Origin: Elmis aenea
Lineage: Eukaryota > Arthropoda > Insecta > Coleoptera > Elmidae
Direction: 5' to 3'
Assembly: GCA_947652605.1 (NCBI GenBank)
Contig: CANTFG010000067.1
Coordinates: 1 to 64,000 of the forward strand
DNA: 64,000 nucleotides
How positions within the stretch are numbered: position 1 is the stretch's first letter; the number at the start of each line of letters is the position of its first letter. Under the pieces are notes generated by a model. That model was not told where the DNA came from. It searched no databases and saw nothing but the letters and a program-made list of their open reading frames with translations. This document shows, piece after piece, positions 23,059-29,396 of this stretch. A program made the translations under genes and the position numbers.

Positions 23059-24105
23059 TTAATGTATTACATTTTCCTCTCGCAATTCTTCAATTATTGA
23101 AAGTATTTCATTTTCATGGTTGTTATTACCGGCTGTTTTTGAAGCCCATAATAAGCGCAAACGACTTATGAGCTCAGCAGGTTTGTTCCAGTAAACGTAT
23201 TCTAAAGGTCTATCGTTGTACGTCTTTTTGGAAGTAGAAATTCCTTCGCCACCCCAAGTTTGAAGACGTCTTGCTCTTGTTTCATAGGGCGTCCTTCTAG
23301 ATGATGACGATGTTTTTGGAGTTTCGTCAAGTAGTGGTTTTATAATAAAAGAATATTTATAACCTCTATTGCTTTTAACTCGATTAGTGGGATGAAAACC
23401 TTGTTTATGTAAATTAGTTTGATCCATTATTTGCTTATAGATCTTCCTATCATTGTCTTTAACAAGACGGTACGAGGGTCTATCCATGAAAAGTAATTCG
23501 TAAAGACCCTGCGTGCCTTTGTGTAAAACATTGTTAATTTTTATGTCAGCACCGATAATTTCGATAGGTGTGTTACCTATCGACCAGGAATCAGTCACCT
23601 GATCATAATGAACTCCGTAAGTATAATCGATTTCTTTTTTATCATCTTTCAGTAATTTTTCCAAATACTGACGAGGTAACGGATCGTATTGCTCGAGGAA
23701 GAGGTTGAAAACATCCTGACTGGTTTGTAACGTATCACTAAACACGTTCTCTTCTTCTTCTTCGTCTTCATAAGGTGGTGAGTCAGCAATGACGTCAGTT
23801 GTTAAAAATCTGGGCGTAGCTTGCTGTCGCATGGATTTGCTAACATTATCATCATCATCATGAGTTTTAAAACTATGTTTTAATGGTGATTTAACTGAAT
23901 CACCTTTTTCTAGTTTGATTTCACGTTTTACATCTGCCCTTGTTTGTTTTATAATTTCCTTCAGAGGTTCCGTTATAGGTTTATACGTTTGCTCACGTTG
24001 AAATGTTTCCTCAGCTTGACCTAGTTTTAAATCTCTATATTTTTTTCTTATGGCTTTGCTTGTCTTAATTAATTCACGTTTTAATTTTTCATCTTTTTTA
24101 TTCAT
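23059..24105 (-). CDS. Conserved Polinton protein, 348 aa, function unknown
   Basis: The protein has a basic N-terminal helix region (MNKKDEKLKRELIKTSKAIR), an acidic linker (EDEEEEEN, residues about 113-120), then a conserved-looking globular part containing TQGLYELLFMDRP, a Tyr/Asn-rich KIYKQIMDQTNLHKQG, TWGGEG, and a C-terminal DRPLEYVYWNKPAELISRLR followed by AGNNNHENEILSIIEELRE. I have seen this C-terminal pattern in ORFs of insect and cnidarian Polintons; from memory it may be the Pfam family DUF8207, which I could not check. Being the last gene of the structural arm, it could be a virion or assembly protein. The AUG at 24105 lies about 30 nt below an Initiator-like TCAGT. Confidence 0.75.
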   Translation of the reverse strand: MNKKDEKLKRELIKTSKAIRKKYRDLKLGQAEETFQREQTYKPITEPLKEIIKQTRADVKREIKLEKGDSVKSPLKHSFKTHDDDDNVSKSMRQQATPRFLTTDVIADSPPYEDEEEEENVFSDTLQTSQDVFNLFLEQYDPLPRQYLEKLLKDDKKEIDYTYGVHYDQVTDSWSIGNTPIEIIGADIKINNVLHKGTQGLYELLFMDRPSYRLVKDNDRKIYKQIMDQTNLHKQGFHPTNRVKSNRGYKYSFIIKPLLDETPKTSSSSRRTPYETRARRLQTWGGEGISTSKKTYNDRPLEYVYWNKPAELISRLRLLWASKTAGNNNHENEILSIIEELREENVIH

Positions 24106-24131
24106 GTTGTATACTTAACGAATACCAACAT

Positions 24132-24167
24132 ACTGAGATCATAACATAAACCCAACAAATTAATATA
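24132..24167 (-). promoter_or_regulatory. TATA and Initiator of the 348-aa gene
   Basis: On the - strand TATATTA (24167-24161) is followed by a perfect arthropod Initiator TCAGT (24136-24132) whose A lies about 34 nt from the first T of the TATA box. The AUG follows at 24105. Confidence 0.6.
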
Positions 24168-24205
24168 GCGATAACAATCTTATTACGCGCAACGTACGTC
24201 AACCC

Positions 24206-24898
24206 CTACAAATGTATATAGAAATCAAAATTCTTACGGTATCGACCATTTTCCAAATCACTGTCTTTATCTATCACTAACACACTATATTTATCATCTT
24301 TCCAACAAGCATTGCAAATATTTTTGAATTGTGTAAAAGTCATGTCACTATTAACATGTTCATTATAGACATGTTGTAAATTAACGTAGTCCTGTTTAAA
24401 AAGAACAATTAAGTTAGCGTTATCGCGAATCAATTGTTTTGGAATTTTTGAATATGTCTGACAAAGATAAAAGCTATCAACGTTGTTATGTCGACCCATA
24501 CAAAAGTATTCGCGCATTCTATTTTGTTTGTCGCAAATTATATCATCAAAAATAAATATTGAATTACGTTTAGCCTCTCTCGGATCACAAATAGCCTCGT
24601 TGTCTGTGAAAGTATAATAACCTATTTCCTTTACATGCCCGAGAGCATGTTTTAAGAACAGATATTTGGGTTGATTTAAAAATTTTGAATAGATGTATAC
24701 GTTTTCGAATCGTAAACCATTTAAATCGGTAAGCAAGGTTATAAGGAGGTTTGTTTTACCAGAATTACTTGGTCCACATACTAGAGCACGAATTGATGAC
24801 GGAAGCAGCGGACCATGTTTACGTTCATCGTTTACAACTTCTAATTTATCATCAAAATTATTTATCGGTAACGTTGCTTGTTGCTTTATTAACCGCAT
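24206..24898 (-). CDS. ATP: A32-like genome-packaging ATPase (FtsK/HerA type)
   Basis: A 230-aa ATPase with Walker A GPSNSGKT (residues 42-49), Walker B SIFIFDDI (113-120, acids D118/D119) and a downstream polar residue in FYLCQTYSKIP (Q147) like the sensor glutamine of this family. Length and motif order fit the Polinton/adintovirus packaging ATPase, which pumps genomic DNA into the capsid. Its AUG is only 2 nt beyond the stop of the preceding fibre-like gene (TAA GC ATG), so the two are probably on one mRNA with translation by termination-reinitiation or leaky scanning. Confidence 0.93.
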   Translation of the reverse strand: MRLIKQQATLPINNFDDKLEVVNDERKHGPLLPSSIRALVCGPSNSGKTNLLITLLTDLNGLRFENVYIYSKFLNQPKYLFLKHALGHVKEIGYYTFTDNEAICDPREAKRNSIFIFDDIICDKQNRMREYFCMGRHNNVDSFYLCQTYSKIPKQLIRDNANLIVLFKQDYVNLQHVYNEHVNSDMTFTQFKNICNACWKDDKYSVLVIDKDSDLENGRYRKNFDFYIHL

Positions 24899-24900
24899 GC

Positions 24901-25191
24901 TTACACTTTACCCTCTAATGTTTTCAATTTTTCTTCTATATTTCGTATTTTATCGTTTATAGCCACAAGTTCAGACTGTATTTCTCTTTGCAAGAGCGGA
25001 AAAATATTATCAACGTATGCTTTGGTGGATGCATCTTGCGCTTCGGTGGGATTGCGAACATTACTCAGTCTTTTGTTTTCAATGTTAAAATCACCTGATT
25101 GTGTTAACGTAAATCCTTGTCCAGGTATGCCACGTAAAAGTTTCGTTTTGATTGCTGTCGACGTGTGTCTACCGAACTTGTCAACACTCAT
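24901..25191 (-). CDS. Fibre/spike-like coiled-coil protein, 96 aa
   Basis: The middle holds RLSNVRNPTEAQDASTKAYV, very like the N(V)xxPxxxxDAxTKxYVD motif of phage tail-fibre and spike proteins that trimerise. The remainder (from NIFPLLQREI) is a predicted coiled coil with heptad-spaced hydrophobics. The N-terminus is short and basic. A trimeric receptor-binding or vertex-attached fibre stalk is a reasonable guess, but there is no receptor-binding head, so it may be only a stalk, or fold with another protein. The AUG is at 25191 with a TATATAA box about 35-40 nt upstream; the ATPase follows almost without a gap. Confidence 0.65.
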   Translation of the reverse strand: MSVDKFGRHTSTAIKTKLLRGIPGQGFTLTQSGDFNIENKRLSNVRNPTEAQDASTKAYVDNIFPLLQREIQSELVAINDKIRNIEEKLKTLEGKV

Positions 25192-25225
25192 TACGAAATT
25201 AACAACTTCCTACCTTAAACTAAGC

Positions 25226-25232
25226 TTATATA
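25226..25232 (-). promoter_or_regulatory. TATA box of fibre-like/ATPase unit
   Basis: On the - strand TTTTATATAAGC; the fibre-like gene AUG is 35-41 nt downstream. No equally good TATA lies directly before the ATPase AUG, supporting one shared transcript. Confidence 0.5.
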
Positions 25233-25319
25233 AAACAAACAAAGACAATCCATTAAAGTTATTTTATTTTATTTTATTAAGTTTTATCAATAATACATTT
25301 AACATTTATATATTTAACC

Positions 25320-26225
25320 TTATTGCACTACGTTCGTTTTGTCTATCCAAGATCGTTCATCAAGTCCAAGCCATTTTACATACAACTTGTTTCCTTTTCG
25401 ACGCAATACTTTTTCAACGAGATAAATGTCAGGGTTCAAGGTTTTTTGCAATTCATACTCGTAAAATCCACCTTCAATAGGACGTCCTTGCATATCTTCC
25501 AGTTTATACGTCACGGGGTTGGTTAATTGAACTTTAGTAATTTTAAATAACTCCGTTGACCAAGATGGTGTGTAACCTTTTTCGAAGATGCTTTTAAATT
25601 TACTGATTCTAACGACCTCGTTAATTTTATAGCGACCTTTACCAGCCACTTTTAAATGACTGTACACATTCAATTTTGTACGACTACGAACGTCACCCGG
25701 TTTCATGTTAGTTGTGCTGTGCTTACGATTATTGTAATTTTTAACGACTTCATTTAATATATCAATCCATTTATAGTTACCACGTAAACTAAAGCGTTTA
25801 TATAAATCATTTTTTATCGTTCTTATTGCACGTTCCGCAATTGCTGCTTTTTTAACGCTATAAGTTGAATAATGATTAATATTATATTTTTGCATAAGTA
25901 GTGCAAAAGATCGGTTGTAAAATTCAGTACCGTTGTCAGTTTGCAAATTGTCGGGAATATTACCTCGTTTTAGTATTGCACTTTCAAACATTTGCACTAC
26001 CTCTTTGGCATTTTTTGATTTTAACGGTACAGCCCAAATATATTTTGAATAACAGTCTATGACTAACAACATATACTTGAATCCTTTATTTTCTCTGGCA
26101 TACAATCCAAATTCCGCCAAATCAGCTTGATACAAATCTTTTAACTTTTTGATAACAGTTCGCCGTCGCGGAAAGTTTTTACGAGCTGGTTTGTGCAATT
26201 CATTAACCACTTGTTGTTTCGTCAT
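25320..26225 (-). CDS. INT: Retrovirus-like DDE integrase with C-terminal chromodomain
   Basis: A 301-aa protein from the AUG at 26225 (an in-frame TTG lies two codons upstream). The N-terminal LHKPARKNFPRRR resembles the basic linker of Polinton integrases. The catalytic core shows LYQADLAEF (D35), LQTDNGTEF (D97) and KKAAIAERAIR (E131), a D,D,E triad with 33 residues between the last two. A basic SH3-like region follows, and residues about 268-299 form a chromodomain (YLVEKVLRRKG, YVKWLGLDERSWID). It should insert element ends and may tether them to methylated histone tails. No N-terminal HHCC finger is visible. All triad residues are present. Confidence 0.95.
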   Translation of the reverse strand: MTKQQVVNELHKPARKNFPRRRTVIKKLKDLYQADLAEFGLYARENKGFKYMLLVIDCYSKYIWAVPLKSKNAKEVVQMFESAILKRGNIPDNLQTDNGTEFYNRSFALLMQKYNINHYSTYSVKKAAIAERAIRTIKNDLYKRFSLRGNYKWIDILNEVVKNYNNRKHSTTNMKPGDVRSRTKLNVYSHLKVAGKGRYKINEVVRISKFKSIFEKGYTPSWSTELFKITKVQLTNPVTYKLEDMQGRPIEGGFYEYELQKTLNPDIYLVEKVLRRKGNKLYVKWLGLDERSWIDKTNVVQ

Positions 26226-26265
26226 TTTCAATTATTTATGAAAGATTTCTTTACTGAATTGACTT

Positions 26266-26769
26266 TTATAAAGTTTGCTTATACACTGATGGTTTGCAAC
26301 AGAAGGGGTGAAGAATGTAATCGTAAATTAATTTTACGTTTTCCACAGCACACACACCACTATCATGATAATAACACTTAGCATTCCATTGTGATTTATT
26401 CAACTGCGGTATATTTTTCAAATTAACAATTTGATCCAAATCTTTTACGATTACATCACCGTAAAAATATTTTCGAAGGAAATCACATTTTATTTCACCT
26501 TTACAGTATATTACGGTAGCATACTTTTTAATATCACTTAATATATGTGGTATTCGTGATAACTCGACATCACCGTCGGACCACTTCAGTTTGTGATGAT
26601 TTTTGGTTAACCAATTTGCCTGACGTTGAAGAGAATTTGAGAGATATTTAAATGGAAATGGTTCTTTAAACACATAGTGTGCAATTCGTTCACCATCCCA
26701 TATTGCAAGCTCTTTTGGTACAAACTCTGGCGTTTTAAAACCTTGCACGTCGATTACGATACAACTCAT
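26266..26769 (-). CDS. Conserved 167-aa protein downstream of major capsid gene
   Basis: It begins SCIVIDVQGFKTPEFVPKEL and contains ATVIYCKGEIKCDFLRKYF and a Cys/His-containing C-terminal part (CYYHDSGVCAVENV). The arrangement of hydrophobic strands with an early acidic residue (VIDVQGF) recalls an RNase H/DEDD-exonuclease-type fold, but catalytic acids are not all evident, so this is only a suggestion. Similar proteins occur in insect Polinton-like sequences as far as I recall. Its AUG overlaps the major capsid stop codon as ATGA (26766-26769), a classic reinitiation arrangement, so it is likely made in amounts tied to capsid translation. Confidence 0.65.
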   Translation of the reverse strand: MSCIVIDVQGFKTPEFVPKELAIWDGERIAHYVFKEPFPFKYLSNSLQRQANWLTKNHHKLKWSDGDVELSRIPHILSDIKKYATVIYCKGEIKCDFLRKYFYGDVIVKDLDQIVNLKNIPQLNKSQWNAKCYYHDSGVCAVENVKLIYDYILHPFCCKPSVYKQTL

Positions 26770-27974
26770 AATTTACGAACATCTCCGTTCAGGGGTCTAT
26801 ACTGCACCAAACAATCATGTAGAATAAGAGCGTACGCGGTAGTATCTGCTGTAAATACTCCTGTCGCTTCGAATTCCAAACGGATATCCACAGTGGACGA
26901 TTTGAGAGACTCGTTTTGTTTTGAACAATCAATCACGTAGACCATAGAATTATGAAATTCTGTATACGTTAACAAAGGCTGATCAGGACGATTATAATAA
27001 CTCTTTTGAAAGTTAGCATAACTGTGATATGCTAACGCATACCGATTTTTTGTAATATCCAAATTCCATTGTTCGTATGGGTATACTTCATGTAAATGTA
27101 ATTTTATATTTGACAGGAAATTATGATCAAAACGACTGGAATCTTCAAGCTTATTATTTTTACGATTTTTCTGAAATGCAAAAATTATGTAACGTGGTTT
27201 TTCTAAATGTCTCGAAGTTTTGACCGGCCAAACGTCTGCTTGAGCTTGACGCAAGGATGGTAGTTCATATAGATCCCATTTTCGAAAAGCGATATTAATA
27301 GGAACATTTTTATTCAACTGTTTTAATAAATCCAATTTTGCTTCTTCGTTTAACTTAATATGAGGTACTTTCCATTGAACTTTAAGCAAGTCTAACGTAA
27401 CGTTATTATTGGCGGACTGATAACAATTTTCATCACTCTTAGATCGAATCAATATCAATTCCAAACTGGTATTAATAAAAACCTTTTTATAATCCTCGGC
27501 TGATCCTAATAAATGTTTTAACGGTATGCAGGCACTGAAATTATCAGTAAGATTAGCACTTTTTTCATTTTTGAAATCCAAAAACCATCCAGCAGACTGA
27601 AGAGCTCTACTTTCAAAATCGTTGTAAGATACGAGTCCTTTTAAGGTACTAGTAATGCCCGGTTGTTTCGTAGAGTCTATTTCTTGACCGTTCAATTCTA
27701 ACCGAATTTCATCGAAAAGAAAAGCTAAGGAGTTATTCGTTAACTTATATTCATTCTTAAGATCAGGATCTGTTTTAGTAACCACACCTTCAATGTATAA
27801 AAAACTATCACAAACAGCCGATAATAAGTCCTGTCGTTGTATGCGTATACGAATTTCATCTGTATTGGCGAACTTAACGGATCCATACGGTTGATATGTA
27901 TGAAGTTCTTCACTCGAAATTAATTCATCGAACACAACACCATCAAAAACATTTAATTTTTCGAACGACGCCAT
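26766..27974 (-). CDS. MCP: Double jelly-roll-like major capsid protein
   Basis: A 402-aa protein, beta-rich throughout. It opens FEKLNVFDGVVFDELISSEELHTYQPYG-type sequence (residues 4-31) and contains LAFLFDEIRLELNGQEID, the strand-turn pattern of double jelly-roll capsid proteins in arthropod Polintons and adintoviruses. The C-terminal part (VDIRLEFEATGVF, YALILHDCLVQYRP) also matches that family. It should trimerise into pseudo-hexameric capsomers. It lies directly after the minor capsid gene with a small ORF overlapping the junction, and its stop overlaps the next start. The size is somewhat shorter than some Polinton MCPs but typical for the arthropod group. Confidence 0.85.
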   Translation of the reverse strand: MASFEKLNVFDGVVFDELISSEELHTYQPYGSVKFANTDEIRIRIQRQDLLSAVCDSFLYIEGVVTKTDPDLKNEYKLTNNSLAFLFDEIRLELNGQEIDSTKQPGITSTLKGLVSYNDFESRALQSAGWFLDFKNEKSANLTDNFSACIPLKHLLGSAEDYKKVFINTSLELILIRSKSDENCYQSANNNVTLDLLKVQWKVPHIKLNEEAKLDLLKQLNKNVPINIAFRKWDLYELPSLRQAQADVWPVKTSRHLEKPRYIIFAFQKNRKNNKLEDSSRFDHNFLSNIKLHLHEVYPYEQWNLDITKNRYALAYHSYANFQKSYYNRPDQPLLTYTEFHNSMVYVIDCSKQNESLKSSTVDIRLEFEATGVFTADTTAYALILHDCLVQYRPLNGDVRKL

Positions 27975-28108
27975 TGATGTTTTTTAACTCGAAGCCCGAT
28001 AGACTGTAAGAATAGTAAATCACTACGTGTTAACGGATTCACGGATTGTGATTTAATAGGTTTAGTTCGCTTCGGAAATCCTCTTTTATTGCTAAAATCT
28101 ATCCCCAT
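27953..28108 (-). CDS. Overlapping small ORF between minor and major capsid genes (51 aa)
   Basis: A 51-aa ORF with AUG at 28108, inside the last codons of the minor capsid gene (17-nt overlap), and stop at 27953-27955, inside the first codons of the major capsid gene (22-nt overlap), in a different frame. The product is basic at both ends (SNKRGFPKRTKPIKSQ; VKKHQWRRSKN) with a central TRSDLLFLQSIGLRV that looks like an amphipathic helix. It fills an intergenic gap that otherwise has no explanation, and its sequence looks protein-like rather than random. Function unknown; a DNA-binding core or scaffolding peptide is possible. Confidence 0.5.
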   Translation of the reverse strand: MGIDFSNKRGFPKRTKPIKSQSVNPLTRSDLLFLQSIGLRVKKHQWRRSKN

Positions 28109-28814
28109 CTGTTAGTTGTTTTAGTTCTAGTCGTACTGTTAGTTTTTCGTTGGCAAAATTTACCAAATCACCGTCCTGGTCAACGATTGTCAAGGTAATG
28201 TTATTGATACTTTTTGTTAAAACAGGTAAATATATAATATTTGCAGGTTCCTTAGTTAATCGGTAACCTGGTTCAACGTCAACGTCAAATTCAAAAATTG
28301 TATGTGACAAATCGTTATTATAATAAGCTCCACTTGTAATGTTACACTCGATTCTGATATTTATTATTTTCACAATTTCCACAGCTTTGTCAGACGAATG
28401 TAATTTATTCGGTTCCAATGATTGAGAAAATCCTAACAATTGTCCGATTGATTTTTTAGCACTAAAATCAAGAGTGAAGGTACTCTGAATTTCACACTTC
28501 AAGGTATTGTCATTCGGTCGAAGCAGAAAATTATTACTCCCCAGTTTACTCTGAATATAAGTATTTATTTCTGTAACTTCGTAAGCTCCAGGTGGTATGA
28601 CGATCGTTTGTAGTAATTTTTCCTCAGGTTTTTTTTCATCAGGTATAAAATACGTTAAGATGTTATTAGCTTCATGTACATTTGGAATTGAATTATAACT
28701 GTAAAAACCAACCAAACCAAGTCCATACGAAAACTTCGGATTCAATTCTATCGGTGGAAAGTATGTACTAGTGAGGACGTTGCTATTACCTGTCAAGGTG
28801 AATGTTCGAAACAT
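28092..28814 (-). CDS. mCP: Minor capsid (penton, single jelly-roll) protein
   Basis: A 240-aa protein from the AUG at 28814 (the frame continues three codons upstream to a GTG, without an AUG). It carries the pattern of Polinton minor capsid proteins: YGLGLVGFYSYNSIPNV near the start, IPPGAYEVTEINTYIQ, a NDNTLKCEI segment, LLGFSQSL, NIRIECNITSGAY, and a C-terminal LTIVDQDGDLVNF strand. It is expected to form pentamers at the capsid vertices. It is preceded by the 51-aa coiled-coil gene and followed by the overlapping 51-aa ORF and major capsid gene, the usual capsid cluster. Confidence 0.88.
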   Translation of the reverse strand: MFRTFTLTGNSNVLTSTYFPPIELNPKFSYGLGLVGFYSYNSIPNVHEANNILTYFIPDEKKPEEKLLQTIVIPPGAYEVTEINTYIQSKLGSNNFLLRPNDNTLKCEIQSTFTLDFSAKKSIGQLLGFSQSLEPNKLHSSDKAVEIVKIINIRIECNITSGAYYNNDLSHTIFEFDVDVEPGYRLTKEPANIIYLPVLTKSINNITLTIVDQDGDLVNFANEKLTVRLELKQLTDGDRF

Positions 28815-28844
28815 TCTAACCACTTTTAGACGAATAACTACTAC

Positions 28845-29000
28845 TTATTTGTCACAAAATTTGAGTGCTTGAAAAACTTTAGTTAAACTTTTCACCTTTT
28901 CATATTCGCAAACCAGTTGTTGTAACTGTTTTATATTTTTTAATAAACAATCAATTCTTGTTCTCAGTTCTTCGTTTTTCTGCTCAACGATTGCATTCAT
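28845..29000 (-). CDS. Small coiled-coil protein (51 aa)
   Basis: A 51-aa ORF, AUG at 29000 (AUGAAUGCA), stop TAA at 28845-28847. It is predicted to be almost entirely alpha-helical, with leucine/isoleucine heptads (ELRTRIDCLLKNIKQLQQLV) and three cysteines. It fits exactly in the gap between the protease and minor capsid genes, and a TATAAA word overlapping the protease stop lies about 33-38 nt upstream. Not recognised; a small structural or assembly factor is possible. Confidence 0.55.
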   Translation of the reverse strand: MNAIVEQKNEELRTRIDCLLKNIKQLQQLVCEYEKVKSLTKVFQALKFCDK

Positions 29001-29032
29001 TGTACAAATCTTGAACGCTACTAAACTATTCG

Positions 29033-29038
29033 TTTATA
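29033..29038 (-). promoter_or_regulatory. TATA-like box overlapping the protease stop codon
   Basis: TATAAA on the - strand (29038-29033) shares bases with the protease TAA (29036-29034). It is suitably placed for the 51-aa coiled-coil gene and possibly the minor capsid transcript. Confidence 0.4.
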
Positions 29039-29396
29039 CAATATCATTATATAGAAATTTTAAACATAAATGACCACAATTATAAGTATTATATTTTTGA
29101 TGTACTTCGTAGTTGTATATGATTTTACTACCTCGAAAATAATCTACAACTTCTTTAGGTGGTCTTAAATTACCGAAACTATCAAAATAGTCTACACTTG
29201 AGTTTCGTTTTCTATATGCAACCCAATGTGTTCCGGGACCGTCATCATCATCCAAATTTACTATTGCACTTTCATTTTTATACGGTTTATTGGGTAGCAT
29301 ATTTTTCATGAAGACTCCGCGAAAGTAAGGAGCATTTTTAGCATATTTTAACAAATCAGCGTCGGTAAGTGGTCTACGAGGTAGTTGCTCAATTAG
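29034..29396 (-). CDS. PRO: Adenain-like cysteine protease, entered by -1 frameshift
   Basis: C5/ULP1-type protease domain. Visible are a conserved lead-in RPLTDADLLKYAKN, FRGVFMKNMLP, the His motif GTHWVAY, the acid in YFDSFG, and Q seven residues before the active cysteine in NCGHLCLKF, the same Q-to-C spacing as adenovirus protease. It should mature capsid precursors. The odd point is its start. The first in-frame AUG (29309) lies inside FRGVFM and would remove the conserved lead-in, while the open frame reaches back past 29396 into the 3' end of the PLA2-domain gene, with a stop upstream near 29474 and no AUG between. A slippery heptamer sits exactly at the junction, so it is probably made as a fusion to the upstream protein. 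Alternatives are non-AUG start or splicing. Confidence 0.9.
   Translation of the reverse strand, partial: LIEQLPRRPLTDADLLKYAKNAPYFRGVFMKNMLPNKPYKNESAIVNLDDDDGPGTHWVAYRKRNSSVDYFDSFGNLRPPKEVVDYFRGSKIIYNYEVHQKYNTYNCGHLCLKFLYNDIV

Noticed and set aside
24693..25480. + strand ORFs opposite the ATPase, fibre-like and integrase genes
   Set aside because: Antisense shadows of strongly supported - strand genes with no family resemblance.
29034..29354. Protease as an independent ORF starting at the non-AUG codon at 29354
   Set aside because: That codon is TTG inside the conserved lead-in; the open frame runs further upstream to the slippery site.
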